From Cyanobacteria bacterium FACHB-471 (GTDB taxonomy: Bacteria > Cyanobacteriota > Cyanobacteriia > Elainellales > Elainellaceae), in the NCBI GenBank assembly GCA_014695345.1, contig JACJOC010000020.1, forward strand, positions 124,001 through 188,000: a stretch of 64,000 nt of DNA, in the 5' to 3' direction. The first letter of the stretch is position 1, and every line of letters starts with the position of its first letter. Made by a program: the position numbers and the translations under genes. Below the pieces are notes generated by a model that made no database searches, was not told the DNA's origin, and worked only from the letters and a program-made list of their open reading frames with translations. Of the stretch, positions 44,911 through 53,121 are shown one piece after another.

Positions 44911-45741
44911 TTATGCACCATGAACGCCTTGTTGCCAGCATTGAACGCCGCAGCCTGAATCAAGCGCCGCAATCATCTGATCGATAATACGCGCATCCAG
45001 GCTGTTTTGTCCTAGATGGGCGTGTTCAAGTTTCTCGATCTCTGCCTGATAGAGATCTCGTGCTATTTGAAGAGATTGCTTGGCATGGGGAACGTCATTC
45101 AGCCGAGCATAAGTGATACCCAAGTTCAGATGAGCATCCGCGTAGTCAGGTTGAAGGGCGATCGCCTGTTGCAAATTCTCAATCTCTCCCTGGCGATCGC
45201 CCCGTCGCCCTAGCGAAATTCCTAAGTCGTAGTAGGGCAGCGCAGTTGGCGCAACGGCAACAGAATGCTGGAGATATTCAATTCCCTCGTCGACACTGCC
45301 CAGCGTCACTAAGATGCTACCTAACCGATAAGCTGAAGCGGCATGGTCTGGGTCTTGAGCGAGAGCTTCCCGGTAATGGGCGATCGCATCCTCTACCTGA
45401 CTCAGTTGAAACTCAGCTCGTCCCAACTCATAAAGGACAGGAACCGATTGAGGGGAGGCGATCGCTGCCTGCTCCAGGTAATTCAATGCTCCGATTAAGT
45501 CCCCCTGCTGCCGCAATTGCATTGCCTGATGATAGGTTGCTGGCAATCCATTTCCAACAGGCAGATGGAGCTGCGACAGTGACGGAATTTGCAGAGGCGT
45601 AACCCAGATTCCAACACAAATCAGCGTGACTGCAACCATCATTGCAGTTGCTACTGTCCCCGCTTTGAACAATGTCGATTTAATTCCGGCGATCGGGGAT
45701 TCCAAATCGGGAACGGTAAACGACGAAAAAGCCATTTTCAT
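44911..45741 (-). CDS. TPR-repeat protein with N-terminal membrane anchor
   Basis: 276 residues. A membrane segment (TVATAMMVAVTLICVGIWVT, about 32-51) is followed by a linker and about five TPRs (AMQLRQQGDLIGALNYLEQA, LGRAEFQLSQVEDAIAHYRE, LGSILVTLGSVDEGIEYLQH and others). The C-terminal end is Cys/Gly-rich (LDSGCGVQCWQQGVHGA). It would act as a scaffold outside the cytoplasm. An internal ATG two codons in (MAFSSFTVPD) is an alternative start. The partner is unknown. It is separated from the CDF gene by 152 bp. Confidence 0.78.
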   Translation of the reverse strand: MKMAFSSFTVPDLESPIAGIKSTLFKAGTVATAMMVAVTLICVGIWVTPLQIPSLSQLHLPVGNGLPATYHQAMQLRQQGDLIGALNYLEQAAIASPQSVPVLYELGRAEFQLSQVEDAIAHYREALAQDPDHAASAYRLGSILVTLGSVDEGIEYLQHSVAVAPTALPYYDLGISLGRRGDRQGEIENLQQAIALQPDYADAHLNLGITYARLNDVPHAKQSLQIARDLYQAEIEKLEHAHLGQNSLDARIIDQMIAALDSGCGVQCWQQGVHGA

Positions 45742-45780
45742 GAAGATCTCTCCTACACATCAACTAACACCGACTTAAAA

Positions 45781-45932
45781 GTAGGATGGGTGAAGCAAAG
45801 CGGAACCCAACACCCACATCGATTCCATTACGCCACCCCATCTTGAGCCTGATTCTGCCTAGCTCATAGGTTAAATGAATTAGCGCAAAGCCCAATGCCC
45901 GCATGGGTTTCGCTTTGCTCCACCCATCCTAC
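45781..45932. repeat. Imperfect 152-bp palindrome with 29-base arms
   Basis: Arms 45781-45809 (starting GTAGGATGGGTGAAGCAAAG) and 45904-45932 (ending CACCCATCCTAC) are complementary at 27 of 29 positions. The AAGCGGAACCCA/TGGGTTTCGC ends match the element at 41190-41273. Related GTAGGATGGGT sequences are common in cyanobacterial genomes. It lies in the intergenic region between the acetamidase-like gene and the TPR gene. Confidence 0.8.
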
Positions 45933-45963
45933 GTATTCCTTTGTTTCACAGTTCAAAGTTGCT

Positions 45964-47181
45964 TTATGGCTGCTCCGTTTGAACCATTCCCTGTAGCTCA
46001 GCAATCGGGGTGTAGTTGGTAAAAATCGACTTGGGCACCAGCGCGTGAACGCCCCGGTTGATATCCACCACCTGCGTGATGTTCAAATCCATTGCCAGGC
46101 TGGACAAAGAATAGGACTGCAAGCGAGTCAAACCCGTACTCTTGACCAACAAATCCACCATGTCACGAGTCGCGATCTTCATCGCCTTATCCACATCCGG
46201 GTCGAAGCCCATCGTCATAAAGTGAGTTGGCGTTTCAGCGATCGGACGAATCAAATCCAGGTCTTTGTGGACGACAAACTGCACCGTCACACTTCGCATT
46301 GCCGTTTCGGACGCAGTCAAGCCAACTTCACCATTGCCCTGATTGACGTGACCATCTCCGGTTGAGAACAGCGCCCCCGAATTAAACACCGGGACAAACA
46401 GAGAAGTGCCAGCCGTCAACTCTTTATTGTCCATGTTGCCGCCCCACAGGTCAGGCGGAACGCTGGAGACGCGGCGCAATCCATCTAATGTGTCAATCCG
46501 TTCGGGGCGAATTTCCCAGGCATCGCCTGCTTCTGGATTGCTGGCAGAAAAATCTGGAGGCGGCGCAATGCCCATGATTCCCATGAAAGGTTTAACGGGA
46601 AGGGTTACATTCTCAGCAAAACTAGTTGTTTCATTTGCCAAATCCACATAAAGGTGGCTGATGGTACCCTGCGGAAATTCTTCGGGCAATAGCCCCAGGT
46701 TGCGATCGCCTGGAAACACGATTTGCCCCGCATAAATTGAAGGCACGACCTCTTTAACTTTGATCTCCAGCACATCGCCCGGTTCAGCCCCTTCCACGTA
46801 AACCGGCCCGGTAAGGGAGTGGGGTCCAATCAGCTTGCGTTCGTTTGCCAACGCATCGGCTGATGCCACCAATTCCTCAATCGATCGCCCCGGTCGTGCT
46901 TCTTCTCCTACGTTGGGAAAGGTGGAGAAAGTCACCGTGTCGCCCGATTTCACCCGCAGCACAGGCGGCAAATCGACGCTAAAAAATCCTAAATGGGTCG
47001 TTTCTGGCGTTGCCAACAACACATAAGACGATTCGCCGCTGCCATTGGTGGGAACTGGACCTTGAGCCAAGGATTTGATTCCCCAGGTTCCAACGATTAA
47101 CAACGCACTCAGGCAAGCAAATCCTATTTGTTTGGAACGATTCCACCATTTCTGGCGAGTTCCTTTTCGCTGCACTTTCAT
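45964..47181 (-). CDS. Exported acetamidase/formamidase family protein
   Basis: The ATG at 47181, 7 bp after AAGGA, gives 405 aa; the frame extends upstream to 47220. The N-terminus is basic with a hydrophobic signal (IGFACLSALLIVGTWGIKSLAQG). The remainder matches the FmdA/AmdA fold: VKSGDTVTFSTF, LTGPVYVEGAEPGDVLEIKV, FMGIMGIAPP, GNMDNKELTAGTSLFVPVF, and GDGHVNQGNGEV with the metal-site His and Asp. These enzymes hydrolyse small amides to ammonia and acid. Export of such an enzyme is less common and suggests scavenging of nitrogen outside the cytoplasm, which is inference. No transport genes are adjacent. Confidence 0.85.
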   Translation of the reverse strand: MKVQRKGTRQKWWNRSKQIGFACLSALLIVGTWGIKSLAQGPVPTNGSGESSYVLLATPETTHLGFFSVDLPPVLRVKSGDTVTFSTFPNVGEEARPGRSIEELVASADALANERKLIGPHSLTGPVYVEGAEPGDVLEIKVKEVVPSIYAGQIVFPGDRNLGLLPEEFPQGTISHLYVDLANETTSFAENVTLPVKPFMGIMGIAPPPDFSASNPEAGDAWEIRPERIDTLDGLRRVSSVPPDLWGGNMDNKELTAGTSLFVPVFNSGALFSTGDGHVNQGNGEVGLTASETAMRSVTVQFVVHKDLDLIRPIAETPTHFMTMGFDPDVDKAMKIATRDMVDLLVKSTGLTRLQSYSLSSLAMDLNITQVVDINRGVHALVPKSIFTNYTPIAELQGMVQTEQP

Positions 47182-47350
47182 CGCAAAGTCCTTTACAGGG
47201 AGACACAGGAAAACAAGCACACAAAGCCTGACCGAATGTCAGAATTCGTATCTTAAAATAGACAGCATTAATGCCTGGGTTAGATTCTTTTGGAGGAAAC
47301 TCGAAAAACAGTAAATAACCTTCTGTGGGGATTTAGCGTATTCCCCGTAA

Positions 47351-47414
47351 GGGCGTAGCATTCGGACAAAAGTTTTTGGTTTGTACCGAAGTTTATCTAC
47401 CGAATGCTACGCCC
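47351..47414. repeat. Dispersed hairpin, family 1, copy E
   Basis: Perfect arms GGGCGTAGCATTCGG (47351-47365) and CCGAATGCTACGCCC (47400-47414), another compensated variant of the family. It lies upstream of the acetamidase-like gene. Confidence 0.88.
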
Positions 47415-47784
47415 CTACAGCGTTTAGGCTAGAGACTGACCTTTTCAAACATTCCTCAAATTAATTGCTTTTAGATGTGGGTGAAATATGGTTTAAAGAT
47501 AGATAGCTTGAACATTCACCTGATGAGCTAAAGCCCAGCTTTTCGAATACTCAAGCTATCGGATTGTTAACCCTTTTACAAACCCAATCCATGCAAGATT
47601 TGCTATCAAGAAAAATATGAGCTTTTGAACATATATCCTTGAGTAGCAGCAATATTACGAGTACTCAAACGGATCATTCTGTATTTTGAAAAACAAAATT
47701 GTTTTCGAGAGAAAGATGGTTTCCGCGCTTCTCTCAAAAACGATTACGGGTTATTTGCGTTTGATTTTGAAGGACCGTAGCCGC
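47415..47784. other. Gene-free AT-rich interval
   Basis: About 370 bp of AT-rich DNA between repeat copy E and the coiled-coil gene. A plus-strand frame at 47686-47931 runs into that gene's antisense and is not credible. No RNA or repeat was recognised. Confidence 0.55.
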
Positions 47785-48159
47785 CTAAACGGCTTCAGAA
47801 TCGATCGCCACTACTTTTGCTTTCCGCACGGGACGTTTGCGATCGCTCTTGCGGGTGCCGCCCGCCATCTCATACTCAAGGCTGTTTTTGCCGTACTTAA
47901 CCGCAACGCCCAAGAGCATGTGTTCAGATAAATTTCGCAGCGATCGCTCTACTTCTTCCACTTTGCTGTGGGCTGCATCGACCGCAGAAAGAGCCATATT
48001 GTAAGCTTCTAGCTTGTCTTGCATATCCTGAATCAACTCGCTGAAGGTTTCGAGAGTTAACCCATTACCCAAATCAAGAGAGAAACTAATTGATTTCAGT
48101 GCGGCGGCTCGACGCTCAGCTTTATCTAAAACAGTGGAACTGCGCTTTAAGCGTGGCAT
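47785..48159 (-). CDS. Coiled-coil protein with basic C-terminus
   Basis: The ATG at 48159 begins MPRLKRSSTVLDKAERRAAA and gives 124 aa; the frame extends 21 codons further upstream with less likely sequence. It has two helical stretches (LTLETFSELIQDMQDKLEAY and ALSAVDAAHSKVEEVERSLR) separated by a short loop, then a helix KYGKNSLEYEMAGG and a very basic tail (RKSDRKRPVRKAKV). This looks like a helical hairpin with a nucleic-acid-binding tail. The pattern resembles small cyanobacterial proteins of unknown function. It is divergent from the minisatellite and the NACHT gene. Confidence 0.65.
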   Translation of the reverse strand: MPRLKRSSTVLDKAERRAAALKSISFSLDLGNGLTLETFSELIQDMQDKLEAYNMALSAVDAAHSKVEEVERSLRNLSEHMLLGVAVKYGKNSLEYEMAGGTRKSDRKRPVRKAKVVAIDSEAV

Positions 48160-48323
48160 GATTAACACCCCGAATAGTTGGTTGACATTGCCAAGGTAAG
48201 AGAGGCGATCACCCTTTGACACTGGTGATTTACCCGAAAATTTCTGCTAATTTTGTCTCTCTCGCAAAAAATAACCGTAAAACTTCGGTCGTCACTTTTC
48301 TTGATCAAGGATGTAGCCTACTC

Positions 48324-48470
48324 AAATTCGATAAATAGGTTTGCAAATTCAACGAGTGGGTATAGAAATTCAACAAGCGGGTACACGAATTCAAGAAATG
48401 GGTTTGCAAATTTAATAAACAGGTTCGTGAATTCGATGGACGAGTATAAGAATTCAACGAGCGGATAGGC
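48324..48470. repeat. Seven degenerate tandem copies of a 21-bp repeat
   Basis: Seven consecutive 21-bp units start at 48324, 48345, 48366, 48387, 48408, 48429 and 48450. A consensus is roughly AAATTCAACGAGTGGGTATAG, with many EcoRI-like GAATTC starts, given here only in part: AATTCAA..A..GGGT. The units are contiguous without spacers, so this is not a CRISPR array. The array lies 122 bp upstream of the NACHT gene start and could be translated as NSxSGY-type units, though no gene signals support that. Confidence 0.85.
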
Positions 48471-48592
48471 AAATTACTTCTTTTGCAATTGCGAACCGTT
48501 ACTACTTGTCTGCATCAAGGATTTGAGGTAACTAGCCTTCTCCTAGAGCGATCGCTTATCCTAGAGTCAATCCCAACATTTTCTCTACTAGT

Positions 48593-50701
48593 ATGGTTGA
48601 TCCTTTAACAACGGTTGCTCTCACCGCCGCTGCCAACCAACTAGCATCGCTTGTCATAGAAACAGGCTGGAAGGGTGGAGGCAATCTGTTTAGTTGGATT
48701 GGCAAAGATATAGATGCAGGCATTCGACAGAGGATTTTTGATGCATCGCAGAAATACATTGAGAATTACAGAGAGCGGCACTGTTTATTAAAAGTATTAG
48801 GAATGCGAAAACCTGTAGATCTAGGGACTGTCTACACTACCATTCGTTTCTTAGATGATGCAGAGATTCGTCAGTTTGCCTCTATTGAGTCACTGGAGGC
48901 TGCTTATCGAGAAAAGCAGCAGCGGCATTCCCAAACTAAATCAGAGAGTGAACGCCAAGGGATGAAAGTTGCTAGTACTGAACAGTTTCTTATGGTGTTA
49001 GGTGGACCGGGTGCGGGTAAATCCACCTTTTTGCGCCGAATAGGTTTAGAAGCTTTAAAAGATAGGGATAGCAAGTTTCAACATCACTGTATTCCTGTAT
49101 TGATTGAGCTAAAGCGTCTTACCTCTAATGAAATTGATTTAGTCAAGATTATTGCTGAAGAATTTCAAACCTGTGGTTTTCCAGATGCAAAGCGATTTAC
49201 CTGCAAAGCTTTGGAACAAGGATGTTTGCTGGTTTTACTGGATGGGCTAGATGAAGTACCCGTGAATAATTTGAACCAAGCAGTTGTTAAAATCCAGGAT
49301 TTCGTCGATCGCTACGACCAAAACCGCTACATTGTCTCTTGTCGTACTGCTGCATACCACGGTGGGTTTTGCCGCTTTACGGATGTGGCAATGGCAGACT
49401 TTAATGATGCACAAATTCAACAGTTTATTCAGAACTGGTTTCAGACCGAAGAAGACCGCAAGGCAAAAACGTCTGAGAAATGCTGGAATGCTTTACAGAA
49501 GCCAGATAATCAGGGGAGCAAAGAGCTAGCCCACACACCGCTGTTGCTGACTTTTCTTTGTCTAGTCTATGACCGCTCTCAAAGTTTCCCTAACAATCGT
49601 AGTGTGTTATATCGAAAGGCATTGCGGATTTTATTAGAAGAATGGGCCGCAGAGAAACGCTTGGAGAATCAACAGAACATTTATGAAGGATTGAGTATTG
49701 AGCTGGAGGAAATTTTGCTCTCTGAGATTGCCTATCAAGGTTTTGAATCCGATCGCCTATTTTTTTCTCAGCGAGACGTTGTTGAAAGAATTAAAACCTT
49801 TCTAGCCAGCAATTTGAATGCTCCGAAGCATCTAGACGGTGAAGCAGTTTTGGATGCGATCGCAGTACAGCAGGGAATTTTAGTAAAACGGGCAGAAGAT
49901 ACCTATTCTTTCTCCCACCTGTCGCTACAAGAATATCTCACCGCACAATACCTCGATGACCATCGACAGATTGAGCTATTGGTTCAGCAGCATCTCACTG
50001 ATGAACGCTGGCGAGAAGTCTTTCTATTAGTAGCCGGACTCATGCGGGGTGGAACAGACAATCTGCTTCTATTAATGGATCAGCAAGCACAGGCTTATCT
50101 CAACACGCACAAGCTACAAGCCTTACTGCAATGGGCGGAGGAAGCAACAGAAGGTTCTGAAGAGAACTTTAATCCAGCAGCTAAACGAGCAGTAGCCATT
50201 TATCTCGCCTATGTCCTTGACCGCGCCCTTAACCGCGCCCTCGCTCCTACCCTCAGACTTGCCCAGTCCCTTGACCTTGCCCTCGTCCGTTCCCTTGCTC
50301 TTGTCCGCAATCGTGCCCTTGTCCTCGCCCGTGACCATACTCTCGTTCTTGCTCTCGCCCTTGCCTACGAACTTAGAAAAATAAAAATCTTTAAATCTGT
50401 TAACTTCGCTGACTTAATTACCAGACTTGAAGTACTTAGAGTTCAAGTGCTAGATGATAATCTGCCTTATGAAGTGCGACGAGCCTTTGACGACCAAACC
50501 TTGCAACTTTGGCTTGAGGCACTACATCTTGGTCCAGAAGTAGCAAAGCTTTCTGAAGATGAAGTATACGCTCTGAATGATTACTTTTATACCAATGAGC
50601 TAATCGTTCGATGCAAGGATGCCGCCGTGCGTGCGTCACCGGGAATTTGGGCAGAAATTGAGGAAAGGATGGTGACGGCAAGGATAAGGGATGAGGGATG
50701 A
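48593..50701 (+). CDS. NACHT-domain NTPase (NLR-like), possible defence protein
   Basis: 702 residues. The N-terminal helical domain (1-125; starting MVDPLTTVALTAAANQLASL) is the type often placed before NACHT in cyanobacteria. Walker A is LGGPGAGKSTFLRR at 136-149. Walker B is CLLVLLDGLDEVP with D217 and D220. Sensor-1 is IVSCRTAAY, followed by HTPLLLTFLCLVYD and the winged-helix part ending FSHLSLQEYLTAQYL. Residues about 540-590 are an unusual Leu/Ala/Arg low-complexity stretch (LNRALAPTLRLAQSLDLALV). A C-terminal helical domain completes the protein. Bacterial NACHT proteins can mediate anti-phage immunity, but a signalling role cannot be excluded. It sits beside a toxin-antitoxin-like pair. 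Confidence 0.85.
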   Translation: MVDPLTTVALTAAANQLASLVIETGWKGGGNLFSWIGKDIDAGIRQRIFDASQKYIENYRERHCLLKVLGMRKPVDLGTVYTTIRFLDDAEIRQFASIESLEAAYREKQQRHSQTKSESERQGMKVASTEQFLMVLGGPGAGKSTFLRRIGLEALKDRDSKFQHHCIPVLIELKRLTSNEIDLVKIIAEEFQTCGFPDAKRFTCKALEQGCLLVLLDGLDEVPVNNLNQAVVKIQDFVDRYDQNRYIVSCRTAAYHGGFCRFTDVAMADFNDAQIQQFIQNWFQTEEDRKAKTSEKCWNALQKPDNQGSKELAHTPLLLTFLCLVYDRSQSFPNNRSVLYRKALRILLEEWAAEKRLENQQNIYEGLSIELEEILLSEIAYQGFESDRLFFSQRDVVERIKTFLASNLNAPKHLDGEAVLDAIAVQQGILVKRAEDTYSFSHLSLQEYLTAQYLDDHRQIELLVQQHLTDERWREVFLLVAGLMRGGTDNLLLLMDQQAQAYLNTHKLQALLQWAEEATEGSEENFNPAAKRAVAIYLAYVLDRALNRALAPTLRLAQSLDLALVRSLALVRNRALVLARDHTLVLALALAYELRKIKIFKSVNFADLITRLEVLRVQVLDDNLPYEVRRAFDDQTLQLWLEALHLGPEVAKLSEDEVYALNDYFYTNELIVRCKDAAVRASPGIWAEIEERMVTARIRDEG

Positions 50702-50840
50702 AGGGGGCGATCGCTCCTCCTGATAATTTGTGGAAATTAGTAGGCGATCGCTAGATCTCTGCTAGCCTCAAAAACATTCTCGATCATTGCTTGAGCAATA
50801 GAATTTATCAGTTGACGTAGCCCTGAAGGGTGCGAAGTGA

Positions 50841-51183
50841 ATGAGATTACCAAATGGCAATCGGGCAGAGCTAGGCGATAAGCTCGAACGATGAACGATA
50901 CTCACTAAATTTGCAGCATCCTAAAGGGAAAGACAAAGCCATAATGTTTAGAAATAAACTAGGAATTACTTCAGAGAACAAAGAAGTTCTGGAAGCTGCT
51001 TTACTAACTTCAGCCATTCGAGATGAAGCAGTAATCTATAAACTAGATCAGTATGGCACCCACTACGACGTTAAGTTCTCAATGGTGACGGAGGCTGGCT
51101 CATCTTTAGTGTTGGCGTGTTGGATTGTACAAACAGGTGAAAACTTTCCTAGGTTGACAAACGTTTATCCTGTAGATAGGTGA
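50841..51183 (+). pseudogene. DUF6883-like gene interrupted by a 7-bp tandem duplication
   Basis: From ATG 50841 the frame reads MRLPNGNRAELGDKLER and then stops. The heptamer GAACGAT occurs twice in tandem (50886-50892, 50893-50899). Removing one copy restores KLERYSLNLQHPKGKDKAIM and a full 111-residue DUF6883-like protein, exactly the length of the intact copy at 30714-31049. Without repair only a late ATG (50944) or a leaderless fragment could be translated. The rest matches the family (WIVQTGENFPRLTNVY). It precedes the DUF4926-like gene by 12 bp. The event looks recent, because the remainder of the frame is undamaged. Confidence 0.8.
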
Positions 51184-51195
51184 GGGAAAGTAATA

Positions 51196-51432
51196 ATGAT
51201 TAAAGAATATGACGTAGTTGCCTTAACGGACGAAATTCAAGCCATTCACAAAGAAACGAAGCAATCAATTCTACTTAAACGGGGGCAGGTTGGTACTGTG
51301 CTTACAAGCTTCAAAAATCAGGCTTATTTAATTGATTTTTCTGATGCTGAAGGCAAAACATATGCGATGGAGACAGTTCCTTCAGACAGCTTGATGGTGC
51401 TTGTATACGAACCATCACTTGTGAATGTTTGA
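51196..51432 (+). CDS. DUF4926-like protein, second copy
   Basis: 78 residues, MIKEYDVVALTDEIQAIHKE, then LKRGQVGTVLTSFKNQAYLI and DFSDAEGKTYAMETVPSDSL. It has the same small barrel pattern as the protein at 31046-31294 (V-x-L-T, G-x-x-G-T-V, V-x-x-D-x-L). It is intact although its partner upstream is frameshifted, which would suit the protective member of a toxin-antitoxin pair, though this is only inference. GAGGGAAAGTAATA before the ATG is the ribosome-binding site. Confidence 0.7.
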   Translation: MIKEYDVVALTDEIQAIHKETKQSILLKRGQVGTVLTSFKNQAYLIDFSDAEGKTYAMETVPSDSLMVLVYEPSLVNV

Positions 51433-51541
51433 TAGCAGTCAGATTGGTGCGATGGGCAGGGCGATCGCTTCTCCAAATGAGTCGTAGACAGTATTGGGCA
51501 ATGTGAAGACGCAATTCATTGCCTCCCCCCAGAACTGCATA

Positions 51542-51606
51542 GGGCGTAGCATTCGGGCAAAAGTCTCTAGTTGGTTTCCAGGGTTGATCTGCCGAATGCT
51601 GCGCCC
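51542..51606. repeat. Dispersed hairpin, family 1, copy F
   Basis: Arms GGGCGTAGCATTCGG (51542-51556) and CCGAATGCTGCGCCC (51592-51606) pair except for one position. It lies between the DUF4926-like gene and the convergent small gene at 51666-51980. Confidence 0.85.
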
Positions 51607-51665
51607 CTACAGCGGATACTTGCTACCGCTCAAACATCCTCTATCTCACTGAAGAGAATCAAACC

Positions 51666-51980
51666 TTACTCTACTACATCCCCGATCGCCACATAGCGCA
51701 GCAAAATTCTCAACACTTCACCGGGGTTAAGCGTGATCGTGGTTTCGGCGTTGGGGAGGGCGATCGTCGGACTCCATAGCCCTGCTTCGGCGTAGTGCAA
51801 GTTGTGGAGCTGGTGAATCGTGTGTTGCACCAGCGTGGGTGAGCCAATTAGCAAATGTCGAATGGGTTCACGACAGGGCTGCCCAGCCGCAGTAGGTTGC
51901 AATCGTGGTGCAACGGATAAGGGAATGGGTTGTAGCGTCCCAGTGAACGCTACTGGCTGGGTAATTAAGTTGGAATGCAT
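51666..51980 (-). CDS. Small conserved protein of unknown function
   Basis: The ATG at 51980 is preceded by AAGGAAAACCCT and gives 104 aa (MHSNLITQPVAFTGTLQPIP). The frame extends 24 codons upstream into a structured leader. A Pro-rich N-terminus precedes RHLLIGSPTLVQHTIHQLHN and a C-terminal strand-rich part ending RILLRYVAIGDVVE. The strand-helix core resembles that of the 66-residue protein at 13566-13766. The function was not recognised. Confidence 0.65.
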   Translation of the reverse strand: MHSNLITQPVAFTGTLQPIPLSVAPRLQPTAAGQPCREPIRHLLIGSPTLVQHTIHQLHNLHYAEAGLWSPTIALPNAETTITLNPGEVLRILLRYVAIGDVVE

Positions 51981-52022
51981 AGGGTTTTCCTTGAAATAAA
52001 CAACGGCAGGAAAACCCAAAAA

Positions 52023-52160
52023 TTCAGCCGCCCCGATGCGTTTCCATTGCAAGCTGGGACGGCTGAAAATAGGGATAAAATACCTTCAGCCCCCAGACTG
52101 CTGTGACAGTCGAAAGGGTTAGCTATCGGGAGTTGCTGCAACAACTTTCGATAGCGCGAC
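52023..52160 (-). promoter_or_regulatory. Stem-rich leader of the small gene at 51666-51980
   Basis: As minus-strand RNA this leader has three helices: 52122-52128 with 52149-52155 (GCTATCG/CGATAGC, flanked by GTCG/CGAC), 52096-52100 with 52107-52111 (GACTG/CAGTC), and 52023-52034 with 52056-52067 (12 pairs when one G-U is allowed). The last hairpin ends 42 bp from the ATG at 51980 and is followed on the minus strand by AATTTTTGGGTTTTCC. The layout (aptamer-like part, then hairpin plus T-rich run) resembles a transcription-attenuating leader or riboswitch, but no known class was recognised. Confidence 0.5.
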
Positions 52161-53121
52161 TAAATTTTTGGGTCTGCAACTGACAAGAACTCGCTCTGTC
52201 AAAGTCGCATTGCAGAATTAAATCTTATCTCCGGGTATTTAGTCAATCTTCATCGCATAAAAACTGTAAACAACGAAGCTAACCCGTGAAGGTCAAGTGA
52301 TCATCCTTGAAGCTTGACGAGAGACTCATCATGGGAGACAGGGTAAGAATTGCTGGCGATCGCCACATCAAATAGAATTCTCTTAAAGCAAAAAAAGACT
52401 TGTCCAAAAACCATTTTAGATGGCGTATCAGGCTACCTCAAATATGAAGCAAGTCCTCAAAGTTTAGAAGGCATAGAAAATTTGATCTGTAAAACCATTA
52501 AAGAGTAGTAGAAAGATTACAGTTGAAGTTGAGATCCTTTCTCACAATTCTTCAGAATTGTTATACAAGATTGAGCTATTTACTAATATGTATCCTCTCG
52601 TTTTATCCTCAAGAGATTTTATTCAAAGCAGCTTTAAGAAAATCCAAAGATACAGAATATCTGTAAAGTTTCGATGAACTTGCTACAGGTTAGGATTGCC
52701 AAACCCCGTGATTCTGGCATTTAATGCTCCATAGCTTGTGCATCAGTGCAACTACAGAGAAGACTAAATCACTCAATTAACGATCCAGATACGAAGTAGA
52801 AATTGCTCATATTATGGCAATCGCAAATTGATTGACGCTTAGGATTTAAAGCTTTTTCTTAGACTTGCAGTCATCTCATTATCCTGAGCAATGACTTGAT
52901 CAAAGGTGTGTTTTAAAGTCTATTTTTCAACCAATTCATACTTAAAAATATCAAATAAATACTTTTAACCAATCAAACTGCATCTTTTATTTCAGGGGAG
53001 AATTTCTTGCATAGTTGATCACACTAGATAGGGGGCAATTTAGTTTGTAAGAGTTTTACAGATAAGTCGTGAAATTCGATGATTCTCTTCAACTCAAATT
53101 GAGCAGAATTGGCTAGCAAAC
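52161..53121. other. Gene-free AT-rich interval
   Basis: About 960 bp with no credible frame on either strand, no repeats of the families above and no recognised RNA. It is AT-rich and precedes the FHA gene, whose promoter it must contain. It is the longest non-coding stretch of the window. Confidence 0.55.

Noticed and set aside
47686-47931. 81-codon plus-strand frame antisense to the coiled-coil gene
   Set aside because: It overlaps a better-supported gene on the other strand and lacks protein-like features.
48253-48468. 71-codon frame translating the 21-bp minisatellite (NSTSGY units)
   Set aside because: Composition follows the repeat only, and there is no supporting start signal. Kept as a repeat rather than a gene.
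48324-48470. CRISPR array
   Set aside because: Units are contiguous at 21 bp without spacers and are degenerate. No cas gene is nearby.
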